Assembly: GCA_903939765.1 (NCBI GenBank)
Contig: CAJAIK010000094.1
Coordinates: 84,984 to 148,983 of the forward strand
Direction: 5' to 3'
From: an uncultured Chlorobiaceae bacterium
Lineage (GTDB): Bacteria > Bacteroidota > Chlorobiia > Chlorobiales > Chlorobiaceae
Length of the DNA stretch: 64,000 bases
This document shows, one piece after another, positions 54,718-63,850 of this stretch. The position numbers and the translations under genes are program-made. A model generated the notes under the pieces. The model was not told where the DNA came from, did not search any database, and was given only the letters and a program-made list of their open reading frames with translations. Each line of letters starts with the position of its first letter. Position 1 is the first letter of the stretch.

Positions 54718-55356
54718 TTATGAAAATGGATCAAAATCTGCTTTTGAGGCAAAGCAGACCGGGCAACTCCACTGGCCGGACACCTCAACAAAGGGAGTGC
54801 CTTCTTTTATCCGGCTTTCAGGATCACCCTCAGCGGGGTCATAGAGGTAGCCACACTCCCGGCACATCCATGTATCCGATTCACACTTGTTCAGGGTTGT
54901 TCCGTCGTCAAGAAGCTTTCTGAAAACCACCATTTCCGACATTGCAAACCCCTGCGCCCGATAAAATTTCTGTCCCGTCTCGTTATCGCGGTCGGTGAGG
55001 AGCGTGATGCGTCCAAAACCCTCTCTGCGGGCAAAATCCACAGCATGATTGATCAGCAGAGTACCGACACCCTTACTCCGCCAGGCGGGAGCAACAACCA
55101 TATCCTCAAGCAGGGCAACTTTCCGGCCAAGAAAGGTACTTACCGTAAAAAGGAGTGCCACCATCCCCTGAATTGCTCCATCAATGTCGATGACAAATAT
55201 CCGGCCAAGCTCCGGATTGTCAATAATCATGTTGAGCGCTCTCGACTGCGCTGCACCGTCAGCGGTAAACTCCTGCTCCTGGCTGAAAAGGATTTCAAGA
55301 AGTTCGGTACATCTCGTTACATCACGTTCTGTAGCCGTTCTGGGTTCGGGTATCAT
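54718..55356 (-). CDS. GNAT acetyltransferase fused to C-terminal rubredoxin
   Basis: GNAT motif VVAPAWRSKGVGTLLINHAVDFAR; rubredoxin WMCRECGYLYDPAEGDPESRIKEGTPFVEVSGQWSCPVCFASKADFDPF. Confidence 0.9.
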   Translation of the reverse strand: MIPEPRTATERDVTRCTELLEILFSQEQEFTADGAAQSRALNMIIDNPELGRIFVIDIDGAIQGMVALLFTVSTFLGRKVALLEDMVVAPAWRSKGVGTLLINHAVDFARREGFGRITLLTDRDNETGQKFYRAQGFAMSEMVVFRKLLDDGTTLNKCESDTWMCRECGYLYDPAEGDPESRIKEGTPFVEVSGQWSCPVCFASKADFDPFS

Positions 55357-55462
55357 AGGTAGATCTTATTCTCTTTTTTTAAAACACGTTACTATTTTTT
55401 TCCAAAGGACCGCAAGATCATGATAATTCCATGAGATTTCAAAAATTTTCTTGTTCAATTGA

Positions 55463-56236
55463 TCACTTCCGTTCCTGTGCAATAAAGAAATACCAGCCAA
55501 GGGTTCTGGATTTTGTGAATATGGACGTCATCTTCTTCCCGTTAAGCGTGTAGTTGAAGACTCCCTGCTCCTTGGTCATAATGGTTTTGAATGCATCCCC
55601 AAGGCTTTCGTCACCCACATCACTGACGCTCTTGAACATGCGATCCACATTTCTGTGCAAAACGATCTTGTTGTCAGGGTCGAGAGCATAGAAATAGGCG
55701 TTATCCGGCAACTTTGTATCCGAATCAAGCAGTGCTGACAACAGACGAACCCTTACGGAGACACCAACGGCCGCGACAACGTTTCCATTCACAATCACCG
55801 GAGTGGCAACAATAACCGAACGGTGGCCGGTCGATTTGCTTACCACCAGGTCGCCCAAAACGTCCTGACCCGACATGAGTTTCGGGAAATAGTTACGATC
55901 CTTCAAATTCTGATCGCTTATTCCTCCGGTTTCTGTTGAAAAATAACTGCCATCAGGTAGAGCAAACCATACAGTCGCATCGGTTTCAAGGTCATTGCTG
56001 AAACGATCAAGCATGGGCTTGACTGATTCCCATTTGGCCGATCCGGCTTCTGAGGTCAACGCAATTACCCTTGCCGTACGCAAAACGCCGCCCAAATGAT
56101 CTTCAACCAGCCCCTTACAGGTACCAAGTGCAACACGGGGATCCAGTTTGAGAGTGGCTGATTGTGATTTGGCCTGGACTGTTAACGAAGAAACCATAAC
56201 GATAACAGAGATAATCAGCAAAAAAATCTTTGCCAT
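55463..56236 (-). CDS. Secreted/periplasmic Cache-domain protein
   Basis: Signal peptide MAKIFLLIISVIVMVSSLTVQAKS; DATVWFALPDGSYFST...LKDRNYFPKLMSGQDVLGDLVVSKSTGHRSVIVATPVIVNGNVVAAVGVSV. Confidence 0.85.
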   Translation of the reverse strand: MAKIFLLIISVIVMVSSLTVQAKSQSATLKLDPRVALGTCKGLVEDHLGGVLRTARVIALTSEAGSAKWESVKPMLDRFSNDLETDATVWFALPDGSYFSTETGGISDQNLKDRNYFPKLMSGQDVLGDLVVSKSTGHRSVIVATPVIVNGNVVAAVGVSVRVRLLSALLDSDTKLPDNAYFYALDPDNKIVLHRNVDRMFKSVSDVGDESLGDAFKTIMTKEQGVFNYTLNGKKMTSIFTKSRTLGWYFFIAQERK

Positions 56237-56642
56237 GAGAAATCTCCTTTCAATTGTTTTATCGAAAATGAGTTGATGTCACCAAACGGCAGCAGCGACA
56301 ATGTGCTCTCTGCTACAGAACGTTGTACGACTAATTTAGCAGAATTCCTCGGTTACTGAGACCTCTTTTCATCAGTCCCAAAATTATTCAAGCGTGCAAA
56401 CCCCTGATTTTTGCAAAGACCATTTTCATGTACAGCAAATCATTGCTCTTTTCAACCGCGTTACCGTTATGAATTCAGGAAAAAAAGCTTCGTTCTTGTC
56501 GTCAAAAAAGTCATTGCTTGACGAAAAAGGCTTGTAAATATCTTTTTTTTTATTGAATTTCTGAGTGGAGATGATTGTGCTATTATGTGGCTGTTTACCG
56601 GAAATGGTATCAGTTTTTTTTTAACCATAATTGGGACGAGCT

Positions 56643-56825
56643 ATGTCAAACGGATCGAATAAAAAGGCAAAGAATGTGCCGTCACAGGAAGAGCGGGAAG
56701 AGCGGGAAGAGCAGATCAGGCTTGCCGCCTATCATCGTTGGGAAGCGAAAGGGAGGCCGAGTGGGGCTGATGAGGAGGACTGGTATGAAGCAGAAGATTC
56801 TCTGGACGACAAGATTGAAGACTGA
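56643..56825 (+). CDS. DUF2934 domain protein
   Basis: EEQIRLAAYHRWEAKGRPSGADEEDWYEAEDSL. Confidence 0.88.
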   Translation: MSNGSNKKAKNVPSQEEREEREEQIRLAAYHRWEAKGRPSGADEEDWYEAEDSLDDKIED

Positions 56826-56949
56826 ACCATTCTTGACGTGATGACATAAAGATATCGAAACTGAAGCGTTACAGCAAAATGTTGTCTTGTAATCCGGCAT
56901 AATGTCGCAGATAATGAGAACTGCTCGTTCTTCAGGATTCTTGTTGACA

Positions 56950-56979
56950 CAGAAAGGCTCATTGCAGTGAGTCTTTCTG
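56950..56979 (+). terminator. Hairpin downstream of DUF2934 gene (possible terminator)
   Basis: cagaaaggctcattg/cagtgagtctttctg, complementary with two G-T wobbles; weak T-tract. Confidence 0.35.
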
Positions 56980-57081
56980 CGTTTAAGCCTCACAATGCCC
57001 TATCCGTTTTTTTTCTTGCACCTCCCGCTCCATTACCCTATACTTGTGGGTTCTTCTTTTTACCTCTAACCCCACCTATCA

Positions 57082-57723
57082 ATGGACGCATTCTGGCTTT
57101 CGCTGGTCATGATTTTTTTGGCTGAACTTGGAGACAAAACACAGCTTGTTGCCCTGACACTGGCAACCTGCTACAGTACCAGTGTTGTGTTATGGGGGAT
57201 ATTCTGGGCAACCCTTACCATTCACGTTTTTTCCGCTGGCATCGGATGGTTTATCGGCGACAAACTGCCGACAGAGTGGATACAATTCGTGGCCGGTATT
57301 GCCTTTATTGCTTTCGGTTTCTGGACGCTTCGTGGCGACACTCTTGATGACGACGGGAAAAGCTGCAAAACCGGCATTAATCCCTTCTGGCTGGTCTTTT
57401 CCACCTTCTTCATGGCTGAGCTTGGCGATAAAACCATGCTCTCAACCATCACCCTTGCCTCAACCCACCCCTTTCTGCCAGTCTGGCTCGGTTCAACCAT
57501 CGGTATGGTGATTTCGGATGGTCTGGCGATTATTGCAGGAAAAATGCTCGGTGCACGACTCCCTGAAAACATCATCAAAATCGGGGCGGCGGTCATCTTT
57601 TTTTTGTTTGGTATTTTCAGCATGTACCAGGGCGGTTCAGGGTTTGCACTTTCAATATGGGGAGTTGCCGCAGCACTTATTGCCCTCACAGGGTACATTT
57701 TTCTGCGGAAACCAAAAACCTGA
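57082..57723 (+). CDS. TMEM165/GDT1 (UPF0016) family cation transporter-like protein
   Basis: Two E-x-G-D-K-T motifs: [15 protein letters not shown] and [15 protein letters not shown]. Confidence 0.92.
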   Translation: MDAFWLSLVMIFLAELGDKTQLVALTLATCYSTSVVLWGIFWATLTIHVFSAGIGWFIGDKLPTEWIQFVAGIAFIAFGFWTLRGDTLDDDGKSCKTGINPFWLVFSTFFMAELGDKTMLSTITLASTHPFLPVWLGSTIGMVISDGLAIIAGKMLGARLPENIIKIGAAVIFFLFGIFSMYQGGSGFALSIWGVAAALIALTGYIFLRKPKT

Positions 57724-57736
57724 AACGACTCTTTCG

Positions 57737-58603
57737 TCAGCGGGATACTTTCTGAATCCCCGCTGACCGGGATGACGACCTGTTGAAGAGAAACACCGCA
57801 ACACCCGCAACCATCATGAAAAAACAGAGCACCTGACCCATTGAAAAATTCAGGAAGACAAAGCCGAGCTGGGCGTCAGGTTCACGAACGTACTCGATAA
57901 AAAAGCGGACAAATCCGTAACCGAAAAGATAGACTGCCGAGAGAAACCCCGGAAACGGGGATTTTTTGCGCAGAGACCAGAGGACAACAAAAAGCACAAT
58001 ACCTTCGAAAAATGCTTCATAAAGCTGTGATGGGTGGCGAAGCTGCCAGGTTGGAGCAAGAGGGAAATACATACCGAATACAGAATCGGTCACCCGGCCA
58101 TAGAGTTCGCCATTGATAAAGTTGCCAAGACGACCGAAGGTGTAGCCAAGAGGTACGGCCGGGATAAAAAGGTCAAATGTTTCAAAAAAACCTCTTTTCT
58201 GCGAACGGGTAAACAGCAGAAGTGCAATAACAACTCCGATCACCCCTCCATGAAAGGACATACCGGTAATACCGGCAAAACGACACCCTCCAGGAGCAGA
58301 GACAAAGGGGAGAAGTGTGCCGAGAGGATCGGCGAGAAAAGAGCCCATTCCGTAGAAAAGGATATAGCCCATACGGCCACCCAGCACAACACCAACCATG
58401 GCCCAGGTCAGTCCATCACCGACAAAGGAGCGCTCAAAAGGAAGCTTTTCACTCTCGATGCGATAACGGCTCAGGAGATAGACGACTCCAAAGGCAATGA
58501 TATACATCATGCCATACCAGCGAATGGTAAATGTGCCGGCAGAAAAGATCACAGGATTCATCTGTGATGGCAATAACTGCCACCAACGTAGAAAATTATT
58601 CAT
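57737..58603 (-). CDS. lgt: Prolipoprotein diacylglyceryl transferase
   Basis: IRWYGMMYIIAFGVVYLL, GMSFHGGVIGVVIALLLF, GRLGNFINGELYGRVTD, HPSQLYEAFFEG. Confidence 0.95.
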   Translation of the reverse strand: MNNFLRWWQLLPSQMNPVIFSAGTFTIRWYGMMYIIAFGVVYLLSRYRIESEKLPFERSFVGDGLTWAMVGVVLGGRMGYILFYGMGSFLADPLGTLLPFVSAPGGCRFAGITGMSFHGGVIGVVIALLLFTRSQKRGFFETFDLFIPAVPLGYTFGRLGNFINGELYGRVTDSVFGMYFPLAPTWQLRHPSQLYEAFFEGIVLFVVLWSLRKKSPFPGFLSAVYLFGYGFVRFFIEYVREPDAQLGFVFLNFSMGQVLCFFMMVAGVAVFLFNRSSSRSAGIQKVSR

Positions 58604-58713
58604 AACGATCGTTTATTTGTGAAACTATTGGAACAAATAAATATTTAGTTAACTTAAAATCTTGCACTTTTCTGTGCAGTGTTTCTACCCATTAACATAC
58701 AAAATCCGATAGT

Positions 58714-59910
58714 ATGGCTAAGATACTTGAAGGGCCAGCCATGAAACTATTCAACAAATGGGGCATTCCTGTGCCAAATTATGTTGTTATCATGGACCCC
58801 GACCGCCTTGCGCAGCTTGGGGAAGCTAATAAATGGTTGAGAGAATCAAAACTCGTTGTTAAAGCTCATGAAGCTATCGGTGGGCGATTCAAGCTCGGAC
58901 TGGTAAAGCTTGGGCTTAATCTTGACGAGGCTTATGAAGCAGCAAAAGAGATGATCGGACGCGAGATCGGCACATCGGTCGTTCATCAGGTTATTGTTGC
59001 CGAGATGCTCGACCATGATGAGGAGTACTATCTCTCCATTGCCGGTAACCGCGACGGAAGTGAGTTGCTCCTTTCCAACAAGGGTGGGGTGGATATCGAA
59101 GAGCACTGGGATACGGTAAAACGTCTCTTTATTCCTCTCGATGAAACGCCGAGTCTTGAAAGCATTACCGAAGCGGCCCATGAGGCTGGATTTGTCGGTG
59201 AAATCGCTGAGCGTGTCGCTAAAATTGCATCACGTCTTATTCTCTGTTTTGAAGATGAAGACGCGCAGTCGATTGAGATCAATCCACTTGTCATACGCAA
59301 GAGTGACATGCGCTTTGCTGCACTTGATGCTGTCATGAACATTGATTGGGACGCCCGCTTCCGTCATGCTGACTGGGATTTTAAACCGGTTTCCGAAATC
59401 GGACGCTCTTACACTGAAGCTGAACAGCAGATCATGGATATCGATGCCCGCATCAAGGGATCGGTCAAGCTGGTTGAGGTTCCGGGTGGAGACATTGCAC
59501 TGCTTACGGCTGGCGGTGGCGCATCGGTCTTTTATTCTGATGCTGTGGTAGCGAGAGGCGGTTGCATTGCCAATTACGCAGAATATTCCGGTGATCCTCC
59601 GGACTGGGCAGTAGAAGCTCTGACAGAGACCATCTGCCGACTTCCCCATATCAAGCATATTATTGTCGGCGGCGCCATAGCAAATTTCACTGATGTAAAG
59701 GCAACCTTCAGCGGTATTATCAACGGATTCCGTGAGAGCAAATCGAAAGGGTACCTTGAAAACGTGCAGATTTGGGTAAGACGTGGTGGTCCGAATGAAA
59801 ACCAGGGACTTGCCGCAATGAAAAAGCTTCAAGAAGAGGGATTCGACATCCATGTCTACGATCGCAGCATGCCTATGACCGATATTGTTGACCTTGCCCT
59901 GAATTCTTAA
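58714..59910 (+). CDS. aclB: ATP-citrate lyase, beta (small) subunit
   Basis: ATP-grasp-like N-terminus MAKILEGPAMKLFNKWGIPVPNYV; GGDIALLTAGGGASVFYSDAVVARGG; adjacent to aclA. Confidence 0.92.
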   Translation: MAKILEGPAMKLFNKWGIPVPNYVVIMDPDRLAQLGEANKWLRESKLVVKAHEAIGGRFKLGLVKLGLNLDEAYEAAKEMIGREIGTSVVHQVIVAEMLDHDEEYYLSIAGNRDGSELLLSNKGGVDIEEHWDTVKRLFIPLDETPSLESITEAAHEAGFVGEIAERVAKIASRLILCFEDEDAQSIEINPLVIRKSDMRFAALDAVMNIDWDARFRHADWDFKPVSEIGRSYTEAEQQIMDIDARIKGSVKLVEVPGGDIALLTAGGGASVFYSDAVVARGGCIANYAEYSGDPPDWAVEALTETICRLPHIKHIIVGGAIANFTDVKATFSGIINGFRESKSKGYLENVQIWVRRGGPNENQGLAAMKKLQEEGFDIHVYDRSMPMTDIVDLALNS

Positions 59911-59971
59911 AGGCAAAGCGGTATCGCAGGAACCCCAAAGAGAAACTTATAACTTATAAACCGTAAGAATC

Positions 59972-61804
59972 GTGAGTATTTTAGCAAATAAGGATACACG
60001 AGCGGTCATCATTGGCGGTATTGCTGGAGTGAATGCTGCAAGGCGGATGGCTCAGTTCGACTTTCTGATAAACCGGCCGCTGACGGTGCAGGCTTTTGTT
60101 TACCCGCCGGAAGAAGGCCAGCAGAAAGAGATTTACCGGGGAGGTGAGCTGAATAATGTTACTGTTTATTCCTCGCTCGCAAAAGCCCTTGAGGAAAACC
60201 CTCAAATCAATACCGCGCTTATCTATATTGGTGCGTCCCGTGCCTATCAGTCCGCAAAAGAGGCGCTTGATGCCAAAGGGATCAAGCTTGTTACCATGAT
60301 TACCGAAGGTGTTCCCGAAAAAGATGCCAAACGACTGCGCAAATATGCGCTTGAGTGTGGAAAAATTTTCAATGGACCATCCTCGATTGGCATCATGTCG
60401 GCAGGGGAATGTCGCCTCGGCGTTATTGGTGGCGAGTTCAAAAACCTGAAACTCTGTAATCTTTACCGTCCAGGTTCATTTGGTGTCATCACCAAGTCAG
60501 GTGGACTATCGAACGAAGCGATGTGGCTCTGTGCCCAGAATGGCAATGGAATTACCTCGGCTGTCGCTATCGGCGGAGACTCCTATCCGGGAACAGACTT
60601 CGTCACCTATCTGAACATGTTTGAAAACGATCCCGAGACCAAGGCTGTCGTTATCATTGGAGAGGTAGGCGGAACGCTTGAAGAAGAGGCGGCCGAATGG
60701 CTCGGCAAGGAGATACGGCGGATTAAGGTGATCGCATCAATCGGCGGTACTTGCCAGGATGTGCTTCCCCAGGGAATGAAATTCGGGCATGCTGGTGCAA
60801 AAGAGGGGAAAAAAGGGCTTGGATCAGCACGATCAAAAATCAACGCACTGCGCGAAGCTGGAGCCGTTGTGCCCGAAACCTTCGGTGGTCTCAGCAAGGC
60901 AATCAAGCAGGTTTATCAGGAGTTGCTCAAGAGTGGCGTGATTAAACCGGAAGCAGAACTTGATGAAAAACTCCTGCCAGCACTTCCTCCAAGTGTTCAG
61001 GAGGTCATGAAGCAGGGTGACATCATTGTTGAACCCCTCATTCGCACCACCATTTCTGACGACCGAGGCGAAGAGCCGCGTTACGTTGGCTATGCCGCAT
61101 CGGAACTTTGTGAGAAAGGATATGGCATTGAGGATGTTATCAGTCTTCTGTGGAACAAGAAACTGCCATCAAAAGAAGAGTCTGAGATCATCAAGCGCAT
61201 TATCATGATCTCAGCCGACCACGGCCCGGCAGTTTCCGGCGCATTCGGTTCCATCATTGCTGCTTGCGCAGGTATTGACCTTCCACAGGCCGTCTCTGCC
61301 GGTATGACCATGATCGGACCAAGATTCGGCGGTGCAGTCACCAATGCCGGAAAATATTTCAAGTACGGCGTCAAGGAGTATCCGAACGACATCCCTGGAT
61401 TCCTGAACTGGATGAAGGAGAATGTCGGTCCGGTTCCAGGCATTGGCCACAGGGTGAAGAGCGTGAAAAACCCCGATAAACGGGTAAAATATCTGGTTGA
61501 CTATGTTACAAACCAGACCACGCTGCATACCCCTTGCCTTGACTATGCGCTTCAGGTAGAAAAAATTACCACAGCCAAAAAGGATAATCTCATCCTGAAC
61601 GTAGACGGCACCATCGGCTGCATTCTCGTGGATCTTGACTTCCCGGAATACTCATTCAACGGTTTCTTTGTTCTGGCACGCACCATCGGCATGATTGGCC
61701 ACTGGATCGATCAGAACAATCAGAATTCGCGCCTTATCAGGCTTTACGATTATTTGATCAACTATGCCGTAAAGGAAGAGCGAGAAGTACCGGAAAAAAA
61801 GTAG
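59972..61804 (+). CDS. aclA: ATP-citrate lyase, alpha (large) subunit
   Basis: GVITKSGGLSNEAMWLCAQ, KFGHAGAKEGKKGLGSARSKINALREAGAVVPETFGGL; citrate synthase-like C-terminus. Confidence 0.93.
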   Translation: MSILANKDTRAVIIGGIAGVNAARRMAQFDFLINRPLTVQAFVYPPEEGQQKEIYRGGELNNVTVYSSLAKALEENPQINTALIYIGASRAYQSAKEALDAKGIKLVTMITEGVPEKDAKRLRKYALECGKIFNGPSSIGIMSAGECRLGVIGGEFKNLKLCNLYRPGSFGVITKSGGLSNEAMWLCAQNGNGITSAVAIGGDSYPGTDFVTYLNMFENDPETKAVVIIGEVGGTLEEEAAEWLGKEIRRIKVIASIGGTCQDVLPQGMKFGHAGAKEGKKGLGSARSKINALREAGAVVPETFGGLSKAIKQVYQELLKSGVIKPEAELDEKLLPALPPSVQEVMKQGDIIVEPLIRTTISDDRGEEPRYVGYAASELCEKGYGIEDVISLLWNKKLPSKEESEIIKRIIMISADHGPAVSGAFGSIIAACAGIDLPQAVSAGMTMIGPRFGGAVTNAGKYFKYGVKEYPNDIPGFLNWMKENVGPVPGIGHRVKSVKNPDKRVKYLVDYVTNQTTLHTPCLDYALQVEKITTAKKDNLILNVDGTIGCILVDLDFPEYSFNGFFVLARTIGMIGHWIDQNNQNSRLIRLYDYLINYAVKEEREVPEKK

Positions 61805-61848
61805 TCCATTCATGATTCATCGCCAGTAAGCAACACACTTCTGGTATC

Positions 61849-61884
61849 AAAAAAGGCAGGAACCACAATTCCTGCCTTTTTTTT
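61849..61884 (+). terminator. Rho-independent terminator after aclA
   Basis: ggcaggaa-ccacaa-ttcctgcctttttttt. Confidence 0.9.
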
Positions 61885-62172
61885 GTCTATCAGGAATGGG
61901 CTCAACAGCTTGAATTTCCTCTGATAAATAGTTTAAATCTTTTTTTTTAAACTATTTAGAATAAATTTTTATAACCAGTAAAAACTACATCCAGATAAAA
62001 TATTTCAGAAATAATTCATTCAATGCATTTTATGTTTGAAAACGGCCGGTAATTACGTTAAACTTGAGATAGAATTCAGTCAATGGTTGGCTGATCGCTA
62101 ATCAAGTAATTTGTGCTTTGGTTACTTGCAGGTATCTCTCTCTATCAATGCACATGTACACTGATATTAAAA

Positions 62173-62460
62173 ATGAATATTTACATCGGTAATTTGGCTT
62201 ATACTGTTTCTGAAGATGATCTTCGTGATGCTTTCTCTGAGTTTGGAGAGGTTGCAAACGCGAGCATCATCAACGACAAGTTTTCAGGCCGCTCCAAGGG
62301 GTTTGGATTTGTTGAAATGCCTAAGGACAGTGAAGCTCGTGAAGCTATCGAATCAATGAATGGCAAAGATTTGAATGGCCGCACTGTAACGGTTAATGAA
62401 GCGAAACCTCGCGAAGAAAGACCTCGCGAAGAAAGATCGCCAAGAAGAGATCGCTACTAA
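62173..62460 (+). CDS. RRM-type RNA-binding protein (Rbp family)
   Basis: MNIYIGNLAYTVSEDDLRDAFSEFGEVANASIINDKFSGRSKGFGFVEMP; RNP1/RNP2 motifs; Arg-rich tail. Confidence 0.95.
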   Translation: MNIYIGNLAYTVSEDDLRDAFSEFGEVANASIINDKFSGRSKGFGFVEMPKDSEAREAIESMNGKDLNGRTVTVNEAKPREERPREERSPRRDRY

Positions 62461-62481
62461 GCTTTTCGGCTACTTTTACCA

Positions 62482-62517
62482 AAACCCGGACAGGACGCAA
62501 GTTCTGTCCGGGTTTCT
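62482..62517 (+). terminator. Rho-independent terminator after RRM gene
   Basis: aaacccggacag...ctgtccgggttt 12-bp stem. Confidence 0.85.
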
Positions 62518-62538
62518 TATTTAAACCAAGGAGATTGT

Positions 62539-63084
62539 ATGGAAACCATCTCAAAACAACCGGATACAACACCAGCCACCGAAGTGCCCAACAATTACTT
62601 CCGATTCCATTTTCCACATCTGCATCTTGGCTCAGTCTTCGGTGACGACTGGTTCTCACTCAAGGCCGAAGCTTTTGCCCGTTTTTTTGGAACACCCGTC
62701 TTTCTTGTTGCTCAGACGGTCATTGTGGCCATCTGGATCAGCCTTAACGCCACCGGATTAGCCAGGTTTGATCTCTATCCTTTTATCCTGCTGAATTTAG
62801 CCTTCAGCCTTCAGGCAGCCTATGCAGCTCCGCTTATATTGCTTGCACAGACGCGACAGGCTGATCGTGACAAGGCACATGCCGATGCCGATGCACAACA
62901 CCGTGAAGCCCTCGCCAAAGCAAGCGAACAGCGCCAGACCTTTGCCGTTCAACAGTCAGAGCAACTTCTTGTCTTGCTTCAGCAGAACACACAACTGACT
63001 GAAATGGTCAAGGAACTCAGCCAACACATTGAAGCACTAACCAGCGACATGCACAGCAGATTTATCCATGACAGCGCAAAGTGA
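62539..63084 (+). CDS. DUF1003 family membrane protein
   Basis: FFGTPVFLVAQTVIVAIWISLNATGLARFDLYPFILLNLAFSLQAAYAAPLILLAQTRQADRDK. Confidence 0.9.
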   Translation: METISKQPDTTPATEVPNNYFRFHFPHLHLGSVFGDDWFSLKAEAFARFFGTPVFLVAQTVIVAIWISLNATGLARFDLYPFILLNLAFSLQAAYAAPLILLAQTRQADRDKAHADADAQHREALAKASEQRQTFAVQQSEQLLVLLQQNTQLTEMVKELSQHIEALTSDMHSRFIHDSAK

Positions 63085-63111
63085 TGCTTTATCAAGTAGA
63101 ACAAGACGGAG

Positions 63112-63400
63112 ATGAAAGATGATCTCTTGTACCTCCCGTACCGAAGCACTGGCCAGAGGCGGTGGTCTTTTCGGAAGCTATGCCTCAGTGGATGAGAGAG
63201 AGGGGAGGGTGACGCCGATCTCGCCCTGATACTTCCGCACGGGAGTCGCATTGCAAACATAGAGCTTGCGTTGAGTGCCTGCAGAAGTGGGCTCGAAATG
63301 CTTCAGGGATGAGAGGTTGATCTCCTGAATCCAAGGTTCCCATACCTTGCCCTCCGACAAGCCATTTGAAAAGGACTCCATGCGTCAGGATGCCATAGCC
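63112..63400 (+). pseudogene. Degenerate MntA-like minimal nucleotidyltransferase (antitoxin) remnant
   Basis: Fragments in shifting frames: MKDDLL / VPKHWPEAVVF / GGLFGSYASVDERE / GDADLALILPHGSRIANIELALSACRSGLEMLQG*EVDLLN..YLALRQAI*KGL; GS...DxD motif split by frameshifts. Confidence 0.75.
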
Positions 63401-63702
63401 CTGAATCTGCAGCAGGCTTACGAAAAGCCATTAGTCTTGCAAATCATCTCATCAACGTTCACAAATTCAGCATGCCAAAAGAGAGTCTTGACAGCTTTTC
63501 AATCCTTGCAGACCGATGCGTTATTGACAGTCTGCTTGCCAAAAACCGTCGAGGCATGGCCGTGGGTCTCCGCAACACAATGGTTGATCAATACCAGAGC
63601 GTGAATCCTGGTATGGTCGTTGCCGTGATTGAACAGCATATTGACGATCTGATTACCTTCACCAAGGCGATAATGAACTTTCGGAAGTTATCAAATGGAT
63701 AA
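63329..63702 (+). pseudogene. Frameshifted HepT-like (DUF86) toxin remnant
   Basis: Frame 2 FEKDSMRQDAIALNLQQAYEK then frame 1 AISLANHLINVHKFSMPKESLDSFSILADRCVIDSLLAKNRRGMAVGLRNTMVDQYQSVNPGMVVAVIEQHIDDLITFTKAI. Confidence 0.8.
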
Positions 63703-63850
63703 CTTCATCCAATACAAATACCATAACGCACAGAATAAAAATTAATCACACAAGGTAATATATAATAATTGTTTATACTGTTTGCTTTACATAACTAATA
63801 TTATAAAACAGCAAAAAAAACAAAAAACAGGTGAGTAAGTAGGGAAGGGA

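Noticed and set aside
59230-59916. 228-aa minus-strand ORF opposite aclB
   Set aside because: Shadow ORF of aclB.
62979-63381. Minus-strand ORFs (62979-63260, 63178-63381) near the right end
   Set aside because: Opposite the MntA-like remnant, whose plus-strand fragments are a better explanation.
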